From DASWTL01 sp966250385 (GTDB lineage: Bacteria; Bacteroidota; Bacteroidia; Sphingobacteriales; Sphingobacteriaceae), in contig CBINHC010000006.1 in NCBI GenBank assembly GCA_966250385.1, positions 124,001 to 188,000 of the forward strand: a stretch of DNA of 64,000 nt, in the 5' to 3' direction. The position numbers and the translations under genes were made by a program. Under the pieces are notes generated by a model, which was not told the origin of the DNA, searched no databases, and was given only the letters and a program-made list of their open reading frames with translations. Position 1 is the first letter of the stretch. Each line of letters begins with the position of its first letter. Shown here one piece after another: positions 8,563-17,225 of the stretch.

Positions 8563-10344
8563 ATGAAGAGACATATTTACCAAACCGGCCTGATCGGCAA
8601 TTGCTCATTTCTTGCCCATATCCATAAGAATACCAATGTAGAGTGGATGTGCTGGCCGCGCTTTGACAGTTCCTTCGTCTTCGGTGGTCTGCTCGATAAG
8701 GGCAACGGCGGCGAGTTTACCGTTCTTCCGGAGGGAGACTGCAGTACGGAACAATATTATCTGGAGAACACGAACGTCCTGTGTACGGAGGTAACCTGCG
8801 CGACAGGGCGCTACCGAATTTTTGATTTTGCACCCCGTTTTCAGCAATATGACCGCTTTTTCAAACCGCTTATGCTGATGCGGAAGATCGAGGTACTTGA
8901 AGGAGCTCCCCGCGTTCGGGTGATCTGCAGGCCGCGGTATAATTACGGGCTGAGCAAACTGAATCCGCACCGGGGAAGCAACCATATCCAGTTCCACGGG
9001 GCGGGGGACATCATCCGGCTGACAACCAATATTCCGCTCACTTATATCTTTGATGAACAGTACTTCGTGCTGAATGAGGTCAAGTATCTGGCTCTGACCT
9101 ACGGCGCACCGCTTGAGGCGCCGCTGAAGAGTACCTGTGAGGACTTTCTTGGCAAAACGATCGATTACTGGCGCACCTGGATCAAGCATTCCTCGATCGC
9201 CCAGTTTCACCAGAAATATGTCATCAGGTCCGCCCTGACCCTGAAGATCCACCAGTTTGAAGATACCGGTGCCATTATTGCGGCCAGTACCACGAGCTTG
9301 CCTGAATCCCCGGGGAGCGGCCGGAACTGGGACTACCGGTACTGCTGGCTCAGGGATACTTATTATGTAATTGCGGCCCTTAATCACATCGGCCATTTTG
9401 AGGAGATGGAGCGCTATTTTAATTATGTGAGTGACATTTCCGTTTCAGAAGATTTCCGGTACCAGCCGCTCTACGGGATCAACGGGCAGAAACACCTCGA
9501 AGAATCTGTTCTGACCCACCTGGAGGGGTACCTGGGAAATCAGCCGATCCGGATTGGCAACCAGGCTTCCGAGCACATTCAGAACGATATTTACGGCCAG
9601 GTGCTGATCTCGCTGCTTCCGCTGTATGTTGACCACCGGTTCGTCTTTTCCGAACGGAAAGATTCCTATCGCTGGATCGACTACGTCCTGACAAAGGTGG
9701 AGAAGACGATCGACGAAAAAGATGCCGGTATCTGGGAATTCCGGAATTTTGCCAATACGCACTGCTACAGCAATCTTTTCCAGTGGGCGGGTTGTACGGC
9801 CGCTGCGAAGATGGCCCGTTCTATCGGTAACCGGGACCTGGAGGTCCGGGCTGAAAATCTGCGGGCCCGGGCGGTCCGGCATATTGAAAACTGCTATGAT
9901 CCGGTGCGCAAAGTATATACGCATGCGGTCGGCAGCACGCATTTGGATGCCAGTACCCTGCAGCTGATTATGATGCACTACCTGGATCCTGGATCGCAGC
10001 GTGCAAAAGACCATCTGGCGGCTCTTGAGAAGGAACTGAAGACGCCCAAGGGGCTTTTCTACCGGTATTTGCACTCAGATGATTTTGGCAGGCCGAAGAC
10101 GACCTTCCTCATTTGCGCTTTCTGGTATGTGGAGGCGCTGGCCTCCGTGGGGCGCATAGACGACGCCATCAGGGAGTTTGAGAATCTGATCCAGTACTCA
10201 AATCACCTTCTGCTGTTCAGCGAGGATGTGGATGAAGAGACCGGTAGTCAGTGGGGCAATTTTCCGCAGGCATACAGCCATGTAGGGCTGATGAATGCCG
10301 CGTTCCGGATCTCGATGAAGCTCGACAAGCCGGTTTTCTTTTAG
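8563..10344 (+). CDS. Glycoside hydrolase family 15-type protein (glucoamylase/trehalase-like)
   Basis: 593 residues. The N-terminal beta-sandwich (TGLIGNCSFLAHI, VEWMCWPRFDSSFVF, GGLLD) and the (alpha/alpha)6 catalytic part (AASTTSLPESPGSGRNWDYR, CWLRD) are the signature of bacterial GH15-like proteins that hydrolyse trehalose or alpha-glucans. Near the C-terminus SEDVDEETGSQWGNFPQAYS contains the acidic residues and GNFPQ expected around the catalytic base. There is no signal peptide, so it acts in the cytoplasm, probably on trehalose or storage glucan. It is a single gene with no linked sugar transporter. A TATCTTTT element at 8463-8470 is a weak promoter candidate. Confidence 0.9.
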   Translation: MKRHIYQTGLIGNCSFLAHIHKNTNVEWMCWPRFDSSFVFGGLLDKGNGGEFTVLPEGDCSTEQYYLENTNVLCTEVTCATGRYRIFDFAPRFQQYDRFFKPLMLMRKIEVLEGAPRVRVICRPRYNYGLSKLNPHRGSNHIQFHGAGDIIRLTTNIPLTYIFDEQYFVLNEVKYLALTYGAPLEAPLKSTCEDFLGKTIDYWRTWIKHSSIAQFHQKYVIRSALTLKIHQFEDTGAIIAASTTSLPESPGSGRNWDYRYCWLRDTYYVIAALNHIGHFEEMERYFNYVSDISVSEDFRYQPLYGINGQKHLEESVLTHLEGYLGNQPIRIGNQASEHIQNDIYGQVLISLLPLYVDHRFVFSERKDSYRWIDYVLTKVEKTIDEKDAGIWEFRNFANTHCYSNLFQWAGCTAAAKMARSIGNRDLEVRAENLRARAVRHIENCYDPVRKVYTHAVGSTHLDASTLQLIMMHYLDPGSQRAKDHLAALEKELKTPKGLFYRYLHSDDFGRPKTTFLICAFWYVEALASVGRIDDAIREFENLIQYSNHLLLFSEDVDEETGSQWGNFPQAYSHVGLMNAAFRISMKLDKPVFF

Positions 10345-10425
10345 GGTTTAATTCACACATGTGGAAAATTGAGGTGAATCCGCGGCCATTCTCTTTGTAA
10401 ATTAGAAACGATCGAATTATTACGG

Positions 10426-10433
10426 TAATTTTG
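10426..10433 (+). promoter_or_regulatory. Candidate -7 promoter element for the DUF4271 gene
   Basis: TAATTTTG fits the Bacteroidota -7 consensus TAnnTTTG. A start of transcription near 10440 would leave a leader of about 27 bases before the ATG at 10467, which supports that start over an upstream in-frame TTG at 10431 lying inside the element. No TTG was found at the right -33 distance. Confidence 0.4.
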
Positions 10434-10466
10434 CAGCTGGTCTACCGGAAAAACCGGGTATTTGAA

Positions 10467-11477
10467 ATGGGGAAAAGGTTTATTGGTTTTTTATTTTTCC
10501 TGGTGTTGCTCAGTCTGGGAGCTGCGGGGCAGGTAGATTCCGCGCAGGGCAACCTGCGTCTCCTGCAGCCGGTTTCCCGTCTTCGGTTACAGGCTGATTC
10601 ACTGCGGCTTGCACGTCAGGCAGCTGTCCGCGATTCGCTGAAAGCCCACCAGGACTCTGTCCGGTCGGTGCAGGATTCACTTTCCCTGCTGTACCTGAAG
10701 GCTCCCGCCCCGAACCGGCCGAATCCGTTTCTGGATAGCCTCCTGGAGGCCAATACCGTGAAGGATCTTGATTTCGCAGGGTGGGCCAGGAAGTTTCCGA
10801 AAAAGGTGAACCGGATGAATGAGGGAAAATCGATTCCCAAGCGCGAACCCTGGGTCATTTTTTCGGTTTTGTTTCTCGTTGCCTTTTTTTCGGTTCTTAA
10901 GAACGCTTTTCCGAAAGAGCTTGAATCGATTTTTCAGTCCTTTTACGATAACCGGATGCTCGGAAAGATAAGCCAGGAGGACAACGCTCTGGGGTCCCGT
11001 CCATTCCTTTTCTTCTACCTGTTATTTGGTCTGACGATCGCCCTCTTCCTGTATCTGGCGGGAAAATACCTGCAGCTTGAATATTCAGCCGACGGTATCG
11101 AATGGTTCCTGATACTTTCGGCCCTGATCATGGGCTTGTTTGCCTTGAAGATCGTGGTACTGCGGCTTCTTGCCGCGCTGTTTGATCTGGGCAAAGTGGT
11201 AAAGCAGTATACTTCGATTCTGTATATCAGCTACTTCAATGCGGCCTTTGTTTTTCTGCCGCTGGTCGTGGGCTTCAGCCTGTCGTCCTACGAGTGGGGC
11301 AGCATCTTTTGTTATGCCGCGCTGCTGCTGGTCGGAGCTGTTTTCCTGTTTCAAATTATTCGTGCAGCGACCCTGGTCCTGTCGGAGTACCAGTTTTCTA
11401 AAGTTTATTTAATTATCTATCTTTGTGCCCTCGAAATTTGCCCATTATTAATCCTGGTGAAAGCACTTAGATTTTAA
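10467..11477 (+). CDS. DUF4271 multi-pass membrane protein linked to the gliding/T9SS block
   Basis: 336 residues from the ATG at 10467. Residues 1-21 (MGKRFIGFLFFLVLLSLGAAG) are a signal peptide, followed by a polar, repeat-rich helical region with many DSL/DSV steps (ADSLRLARQAAVRDSLKAHQ). From about residue 115 onward there are roughly eight hydrophobic helices, as in DUF4271 proteins. The reaction is unknown. It is followed 14 bases later by the hemD-family gene and then by gldKLMN; I recall this order from other Bacteroidota, which makes an envelope role tied to gliding or secretion plausible but unproven. Confidence 0.85.
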   Translation: MGKRFIGFLFFLVLLSLGAAGQVDSAQGNLRLLQPVSRLRLQADSLRLARQAAVRDSLKAHQDSVRSVQDSLSLLYLKAPAPNRPNPFLDSLLEANTVKDLDFAGWARKFPKKVNRMNEGKSIPKREPWVIFSVLFLVAFFSVLKNAFPKELESIFQSFYDNRMLGKISQEDNALGSRPFLFFYLLFGLTIALFLYLAGKYLQLEYSADGIEWFLILSALIMGLFALKIVVLRLLAALFDLGKVVKQYTSILYISYFNAAFVFLPLVVGFSLSSYEWGSIFCYAALLLVGAVFLFQIIRAATLVLSEYQFSKVYLIIYLCALEICPLLILVKALRF

Positions 11478-11491
11478 GTAAAAAAGATTAT

Positions 11492-12262
11492 ATGCAAGCA
11501 TCTGTTGACGCTCGGAAGAGGAAAGTAAAAAGTATACTGGTAACCCTTCCAAAACCGGAAGGCGATAAATCACCGTACTACGAACTGGCGAGAAAATATA
11601 ACCTTAAAGTTGATTTCAGGTCTTTCATACATGTGGAAGGGGTGCCCGCGAAGGACTTCCGGAAAGAGAAGATCAACCTCGCCGATTTTACTGCAGTGAT
11701 CTTTACCAGCCGGAACGCCGCAGATCACTTTTTCAGGATCTGTGAAGAAATGCGGTACGAGGTTCCTTCCGAAATGAAGTACTTCTGCCTGTCAGAAACC
11801 ATCGCGTTATATCTTCAGAAATATATCCAGTACCGGAAGCGAAAAATCTTTTTCGGGAAGCAGACGGCCGCAGACCTGGCTGAGGTCCTCAAGAAGCACG
11901 CCGGCGAAAAGTTCATTTACCCGTGCTCCGACGTAGCTGCGGAAGAAACACAGCGGTTCCTGCAGGAAAACGGGTATGATTTTACCCCGGCGGTATTGTT
12001 CCGTACCGTGTGCAGCGACCTATCCGACCTGGCTGAAGTGTTCTATGATATCATCGCATTCTTCAGTCCTTCGAGCATACAGTCCCTGTACAAGAATTTC
12101 CCCGATTTTCAACAAAACTACACTCGAATTGCCGCGTTTGGCGCCAGCACGCATAAGGCCGTAGCGGAATATGGGTTAATTCTCGATATCCCTGCGCCGA
12201 CGCCGGCTGCTCCGAGCATGACCATGGCGATTGAGCAATACATTAAAACTGCCAATAAATAA
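11492..12262 (+). CDS. hemD: Uroporphyrinogen-III synthase family protein (HemD)
   Basis: 256 residues with the two-lobed HemD layout: KSILVTLPKPEGDKSPYYEL at the start, VIFTSRNAADHF in lobe one, IYPCSDVAAEETQRFL in lobe two and IAAFGASTHKAVAEYG near the end (the GxxTAxA-like motif). HemD closes hydroxymethylbilane with D-ring inversion to uroporphyrinogen III, on the way to heme. Sequence conservation in this family is always low, so activity is probable rather than certain. It follows the DUF4271 gene by 14 bases, likely in one transcript, and sits 284 bases before gldK. Confidence 0.85.
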   Translation: MQASVDARKRKVKSILVTLPKPEGDKSPYYELARKYNLKVDFRSFIHVEGVPAKDFRKEKINLADFTAVIFTSRNAADHFFRICEEMRYEVPSEMKYFCLSETIALYLQKYIQYRKRKIFFGKQTAADLAEVLKKHAGEKFIYPCSDVAAEETQRFLQENGYDFTPAVLFRTVCSDLSDLAEVFYDIIAFFSPSSIQSLYKNFPDFQQNYTRIAAFGASTHKAVAEYGLILDIPAPTPAAPSMTMAIEQYIKTANK

Positions 12263-12546
12263 CCTGTTCTTTCACCTCCTGGCCGTGTAATGTTCTGATT
12301 ATTAATTGAATTGCGGTTTTTTGAATCTTTTCAGAAACATTCGCTTTACTTTTACGTATCAGAGAAAGAATTTCGTAGCAACGTTTACAATGCAGTAATG
12401 TTATGTAACTTGTGACGAGATTATTTTATTTTTTATGCTCCGAAATTGCGCTGTTTTTTAATGGGTTTTTCTCGACAGGCAAGATTATTGCATTTAAACT
12501 TTTTACATTTTCTTAATAGTTAATTAATAGGGTAGAAATCCGACGT
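12263..12546. other. AT-rich intergenic region upstream of gldK
   Basis: The longest gene-free stretch of the window (284 bases), clearly richer in A and T than its surroundings. It probably holds the promoter of gldKLMN. The nearest match is TTG at 12321-12323 with TACTTTTA at 12347-12354 (23 bases between, so off consensus). No ORF, RNA fold or strong hairpin was recognised. Confidence 0.5.
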
Positions 12547-13869
12547 ATGAAGAAAATTTACTTTTTCGCTCTCTCCGCGCTTGCTTTGTTCATGGCCACA
12601 GGTTGTGGTAAAGGCGGTGCAAACGGTGAACTGGTTGGAGTGGATAACAAGAAGTTCAAGAACAACATTATTCCGCATGGAATGGTCTATATACCTGCCG
12701 GTACCTTCTTAATGGGACAGACCGATCAGGATATTACATTCGCCCAGATCGCCCAGAACAAACAGGTCACCGTCCAGGCATTCTACATGGACGAAACGGA
12801 GATCACCAATTCTGAATACCGCCAGTTCGTTAACTGGGTACGCGACTCCATCGCGATCACCAATTATCTGCAGGACGATAAATTCTATATCAAACCTAAG
12901 GGCACGGCCAATACCGGTAATGCACCGAAATATATCGACTGGAAGAAGGTTGGGAACGGTTCAGCTATCTGGAGCGATAAGAAAAACCAGGCGAATGCAA
13001 ATAAGCTGCAGGCCATGTACTACCAGGGGGCTGACCGGATCTTTGACCGGAACGAGCTCGATGTCCGGTTGCTCAAGTACAACTTTGCCATCATGAACCA
13101 GCGTGCAGCTGCAAACTTCCGGGGTGACCGGACCAAAAGCCGTTCGGATTTCATCCTTCGGGATACGGTGGCGATTTATCCGGATACCCTGGTGTGGCTC
13201 GCTGACTTTGCCTATGCGCAGAACGAGCCGATGGTTGAGGGATACTTTTCTCACCCTGCCTTTGACAACTACCCGGTAGTCGGAGTGAACTGGAAACAGG
13301 CCCGGGCTTTTACCGTTTGGAGAACCAGGCTGTATGAAGGCTACGCGGTCAGCCGTAAGATGCCGAGAAACGTGCGGTTGCCATACGAGCTGCCGAACGA
13401 GGCTCAGTTTGAATATGCCGCAAGAGGCGGCAGGATCGGGAACGATTACCCCTGGGGCGGACCCTATATCAAGAATGCCAAAGGCTGCCTGATGGCGAAT
13501 TTCAAGCCCGGACGCGGTAACTACATCGATGACGGGGGAACGTTCACCGTAAACGTGAAGTCGTATTTCCCGAATGATTTTGGTTTGTACAATATGGCCG
13601 GAAACGTGGCCGAGTGGACGTCTTCTGCTTATGACGAGTCCGCTTCAACCTTTACACATGACCTGAACCCGAGCTTCAGCTATGAGGCGGCCGACGGCGA
13701 TGCGGAAGTCCTGAAGCGCAAGGTCGTCCGCGGAGGATCCTGGAAGGATATCGGCTATTTCCTTCAGAACTCAACCAAAACATATGAATACCAGGATACT
13801 TCCAAGTCATACATCGGCTTCCGTTGTGTGACTCCTTACCCCGGAAGAGATATTAAAGACAAACGATAA
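12547..13869 (+). CDS. gldK: Gliding motility / type IX secretion lipoprotein GldK (PorK)
   Basis: 440 residues. A lipoprotein signal ends at MATGC (Cys20). The body is a formylglycine-generating-enzyme-like (sulfatase-modifying) domain: GMVYIPAGTFLMGQTD, FYMDETEITNSEYRQFV, PVVGVNWKQARAF, LPNEAQFEYAARGG, NMAGNVAEWTSSAYD, VVRGGSW and GFRCV. GldK keeps this fold without a known catalytic role and builds a periplasmic ring with GldN under the outer membrane. It is the first gene of gldKLMN and follows an AT-rich leader. Length and order match the known family. Confidence 0.96.
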   Translation: MKKIYFFALSALALFMATGCGKGGANGELVGVDNKKFKNNIIPHGMVYIPAGTFLMGQTDQDITFAQIAQNKQVTVQAFYMDETEITNSEYRQFVNWVRDSIAITNYLQDDKFYIKPKGTANTGNAPKYIDWKKVGNGSAIWSDKKNQANANKLQAMYYQGADRIFDRNELDVRLLKYNFAIMNQRAAANFRGDRTKSRSDFILRDTVAIYPDTLVWLADFAYAQNEPMVEGYFSHPAFDNYPVVGVNWKQARAFTVWRTRLYEGYAVSRKMPRNVRLPYELPNEAQFEYAARGGRIGNDYPWGGPYIKNAKGCLMANFKPGRGNYIDDGGTFTVNVKSYFPNDFGLYNMAGNVAEWTSSAYDESASTFTHDLNPSFSYEAADGDAEVLKRKVVRGGSWKDIGYFLQNSTKTYEYQDTSKSYIGFRCVTPYPGRDIKDKR

Positions 13870-13909
13870 ATTTCAATTACATAAGATCTATTTAACTCTC
13901 AACAAAAAA

Positions 13910-14713
13910 ATGGCAGGCAAGAAAAAATTTAAGATAGGGCTCGATGCAATTATTTCATGGGGTGCTACAGTGGTTATTATTGGTGCTATGTTTAAGATCC
14001 TGCACTTACCAGGCGGGGCACTTATCATCGGTATAGGATTAGGTGTGGAAGCTTTCTTGTTTTTTATCATGGGATTTGTTCCGCCGCACAAGGAACCGGA
14101 GTGGCATAAGGTATACCCAGAGCTGAGTGAAGACTATGACGGCGAACTGCCGCAGGTTTCTTCCCGCCAGCTTCAGGTTGCGGCGCCGGGTTCTTCAGCG
14201 GCCCTTGACCGGATGATGGCGGATGCGAAGATCGGACCGGAGCTGATCGAAAGCCTGGGCGCAGGCTTGAGAAACTTCGGGGAAAAGGTCTCCGCAATTT
14301 CAAATATAGCCGACGCTTCTACTGCAACAACAGAATTCAGTCAGAAGGTGCGCACGACTACTCAGCGTTTCGACGAAATGAACCGGGCCTTTGAACAGGC
14401 TTCTGCGAATCTGGCCGAGATCGGAAACACCAATGCCGACACTAAAGCCTATCATGAGCAGGTGAACGCGCTGGCAAAAAATCTATCAGCGCTGAACGCT
14501 GTATATGAACTGGAGCTTCAGGATTCAAATGCTCATCTGAAGTCCATGAACCGGTTCTACTCCAATCTTTCCCAGACCATGCAGAACTTCAATGAGTCAA
14601 TGGAAGATTCACAGCAGTTCAAGGAAGAGGTCGGCAAACTTGCAAAGAACCTCTCATCGCTGAACTCCGTCTACGGAAATATGCTTTCTGCCATGAATCA
14701 GCCGCGCGCTTAA
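13910..14713 (+). CDS. gldL: Gliding motility / T9SS inner-membrane motor protein GldL (PorL)
   Basis: 267 residues. Two transmembrane helices at about 14-31 and 36-57 form a hairpin (IIGAMFKILHLP, then LIIGIGLGVEAFLFFIMGF), followed by a long cytoplasmic coiled coil. Lys29, His32 and Glu47 lie in or near the membrane, where GldL of Flavobacterium johnsoniae has polar residues implicated in proton-driven motion. GldL pentamers surround a GldM dimer to power secretion and gliding. The start ATG is preceded by an A-rich stretch and no Shine-Dalgarno, as is usual in this phylum. It follows gldK by 40 bases. Confidence 0.96.
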   Translation: MAGKKKFKIGLDAIISWGATVVIIGAMFKILHLPGGALIIGIGLGVEAFLFFIMGFVPPHKEPEWHKVYPELSEDYDGELPQVSSRQLQVAAPGSSAALDRMMADAKIGPELIESLGAGLRNFGEKVSAISNIADASTATTEFSQKVRTTTQRFDEMNRAFEQASANLAEIGNTNADTKAYHEQVNALAKNLSALNAVYELELQDSNAHLKSMNRFYSNLSQTMQNFNESMEDSQQFKEEVGKLAKNLSSLNSVYGNMLSAMNQPRA

Positions 14714-14764
14714 TTAGTCACCGGGTATTTATCAATTAATTCACTCTCAAACTGATTATTTAAA

Positions 14765-16300
14765 ATGGCAGGCGGTAAAGAAACACCGAGGCAGAAGATG
14801 ATCAATATCATGTACCTGGTGCTCATGGCAATGCTGGCACTCAACGTATCTGATACGATCCTTAATGCGTTCTCAACATTAAACGAAAGTCTGCAGACCT
14901 CTACTACCAATGTAAATACAGGGTTGCAGCAGTCTATAAACGCTTTCGAAGCGACGAAGGTTAAAGAAAATCCGGAACGGGCAAAGCCCATCCTGGCGAA
15001 AGTGAAAGAAGCCCAGAAGATCGCAGGCGAGCTGGACTTCATGGTCTCCGAGCTGAAGAAACAACTTGAGACAGAAAGCGGCGGGCGTAATCCGGAAACC
15101 GGAGAACTTTACAAAAGAGATGATCTGGATATTTCACCCCGTGTGATGATTCAGGGCGGCCGCGGGAAAAAACTAAAGGAAAAGATAAATCAGACGCGGG
15201 AAAAGCTGCTGGCGCTGCTGGATCCGAAGGACCGCAGTTCTGTGAACTTTTCTCTGGAGGCTAAGGATTCCAGGAAACCGACTACAGACGGTACTCCCAA
15301 AAGCTGGGAGGAGTCGAACTTTGGAGAAGGTACACCGCTGACGGCGACCATCACTATCCTTTCCAAAATCCAGGCAGATGCCAAGAATGCGGAATCGGTG
15401 GTCGTGAAGAATTTCCTGAGCAAAATGGATGAAGCGCTGGTCACGCTCGATAAGTTTGCGGCGGTTGCCGTTGCTCCGACATCGTACGTGATCCAGGGGC
15501 AGCCCTATACGGCGGAAGTGTTCCTCACCGCGTATGATTCCAAAGCGAACCCGGAAATTACCATTAACGGAAGCCGTCTTCAGGTCAATGACGGCCGCGG
15601 AAGGTACTCTGTGAATACCAACCGGGAAGGGATTTTCAGCTGGGTGGGTACGATCCGGGTGCGTCAGACAGACGGCCAGATCAAGGAGTACCGGACTGCT
15701 GAACAGAAGTACCAGGTAGCCCGCCCTTCAGCGGTGGTTTCTCCGGATAAGATGAATGTATTTTACATCGGCGTTCCGAACCCAGTATCCGTTTCTGCTC
15801 CCGGTATTCCGAAGGAAAATCTGCGGGTGAGCATGCAGGGCGGCAGAATAACTGGCGCTAACGGCCAGTATACGGTCCTGGTTAGCGCTGCGGGCGAAGC
15901 GAAGGTGAACGTTGCTGCCGAAATCAACGGAAAGGTTCAGACCATCGGCACGACCAGTTTCCGCGTAAAACGGATTCCTGACCCCGTAGCCAAGTTTGGC
16001 GGTAAAACCGGTGGTGCTTTATCCTCGGTCGCTATCAAATCTCAGAACAACGTATTTGCCGTCCTGGAAGGATTTGATTTCGACGCGAAATTCGAAGTAA
16101 CCCGCTTCTCGCTGATCATCGCCAGGCCGCGGGCCGATGCGGTGGTTCTGCAGACCAACGGGAATTCCCTGAGCGGTGCCATGAAGTCGGCCATCTCAAG
16201 TATCAGTCCGGGTAGCAGGGTAATTTTTGATAATATTGTGGCTGTCGGTCCGGACGGAACGCAGCGGCAGCTAAATTCTATTGCATTAACAGCTAATTAA
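14765..16300 (+). CDS. gldM: Gliding motility / T9SS motor-shaft protein GldM (PorM)
   Basis: 511 residues. The N-terminus MAGGKETPRQKMINIMYLVL carries a single transmembrane helix at about 12-32, followed by ALNVSDTILNAFSTLNESL. The remainder is periplasmic: a helical D1 domain and beta-rich D2-D4 domains (for example AVVSPDKMNVFYIGVPNPVS). GldM dimers span the periplasm and couple the GldL motor to the GldK/GldN ring. Length and domain order match the family. It follows gldL by 51 bases and precedes gldN by a single base, suggesting coupled translation. Confidence 0.96.
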   Translation: MAGGKETPRQKMINIMYLVLMAMLALNVSDTILNAFSTLNESLQTSTTNVNTGLQQSINAFEATKVKENPERAKPILAKVKEAQKIAGELDFMVSELKKQLETESGGRNPETGELYKRDDLDISPRVMIQGGRGKKLKEKINQTREKLLALLDPKDRSSVNFSLEAKDSRKPTTDGTPKSWEESNFGEGTPLTATITILSKIQADAKNAESVVVKNFLSKMDEALVTLDKFAAVAVAPTSYVIQGQPYTAEVFLTAYDSKANPEITINGSRLQVNDGRGRYSVNTNREGIFSWVGTIRVRQTDGQIKEYRTAEQKYQVARPSAVVSPDKMNVFYIGVPNPVSVSAPGIPKENLRVSMQGGRITGANGQYTVLVSAAGEAKVNVAAEINGKVQTIGTTSFRVKRIPDPVAKFGGKTGGALSSVAIKSQNNVFAVLEGFDFDAKFEVTRFSLIIARPRADAVVLQTNGNSLSGAMKSAISSISPGSRVIFDNIVAVGPDGTQRQLNSIALTAN

Positions 16301-16301
16301 T

Positions 16302-17171
16302 ATGAAAAAAATTGGTTTAGTTCTCGTGTTGGCATTGGCATCCGGTTTCGCCCATGCTCAGAAAGCGAATCTTGGCAATTCAACCAAACCTCAGCAGGAC
16401 GGTGACCAGCCGGTTGACGGCTACTTTCAGAAGAGCAATATTCTGAACGCAAAGGTTTCTCCTTATGCCAACGTTCGTGAGGCTGATGTCATGTTTTCAA
16501 AACGCGTTTACCGTGAGATCGACCTTCGCGACCGGATGAACAGGGTGTATGCCTCACCGAAGGCCCGCCTGATCGATGTTATCATGGAGGCTGTTACTGC
16601 CGGTGAACTGACTGCCTATGCGAACCCGACAGGCGGTAATCCGAAAGAAAATGAGTTCTCAACCATACTGAAGCCTGAAGAAGCGGTGGCTAAGTTTGCT
16701 GACAGCGTCCTGGTTCCCGTGTTCGATCCAAATACCGGCGAGCAAACCGGTACGGAAGTAAAGCCCGGCGAATTCAATCCCGACAGTGTCGTTAAATTCC
16801 AGATCAAGGAAGACTGGATATTTGACAAGCAGCGTTCTGTTTTCGAGCCGCGGATCATTGGTATCGCGCCGATGGTCAAGATCCAGGCTGCCGGTCAGGA
16901 CCTCGGGATGCAGCCTGCCTTCTGGCTGTATTTTCCTGAAGCACGGCACATCTTTGTCACCAAGGAGGTGGTCAGTCGCAATAACGACGCTACCGGTCTG
17001 AGCTATGATGATATCTTCATGAAAAGGATCTTTGCCAGCTATATTGTTAAGGAATCCAATCCGGATGACCTGCGGATCAAGGATTACGCACAGGGGATCG
17101 ACCGGCTGTATGAGTCCGAAAGGGTCAAGAAGGAACTCCTGGATTTCGAACACGATCTGTGGAGTTATTAG
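16302..17171 (+). CDS. gldN: Gliding motility / T9SS periplasmic protein GldN (PorN)
   Basis: 289 residues with a signal peptide (residues 1-19, cut after AHAQ). The body has the GldN signature: NVREADVMFSKRVYREIDLR, then FQIKEDWIFDKQRSVFEPRI, IGIAPM and FWLYFPEARH. GldN binds GldK to form the periplasmic ring of the T9SS. It begins one base after the gldM stop and is the last gene of the operon, closed by the hairpin at 17191-17222. Confidence 0.96.
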   Translation: MKKIGLVLVLALASGFAHAQKANLGNSTKPQQDGDQPVDGYFQKSNILNAKVSPYANVREADVMFSKRVYREIDLRDRMNRVYASPKARLIDVIMEAVTAGELTAYANPTGGNPKENEFSTILKPEEAVAKFADSVLVPVFDPNTGEQTGTEVKPGEFNPDSVVKFQIKEDWIFDKQRSVFEPRIIGIAPMVKIQAAGQDLGMQPAFWLYFPEARHIFVTKEVVSRNNDATGLSYDDIFMKRIFASYIVKESNPDDLRIKDYAQGIDRLYESERVKKELLDFEHDLWSY

Positions 17172-17190
17172 AAAAGGCCAAACGACAACA

Positions 17191-17225
17191 AAAAGCCCCG
17201 GTAATTAATCTCCAGGGCTTTTTTC
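17191..17225. terminator. Bidirectional intrinsic terminator between gldN and uvrC
   Basis: AAAAGCCC (17191-17198) pairs with GGGCTTTT (17215-17222) around a 16-base loop. The plus strand continues with U residues to 17224; the minus strand has a U-run from the A tract at 17190-17194. It can end gldKLMN on one side and the convergent uvrC transcript on the other; it overlaps the last codons of uvrC. Confidence 0.75.
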
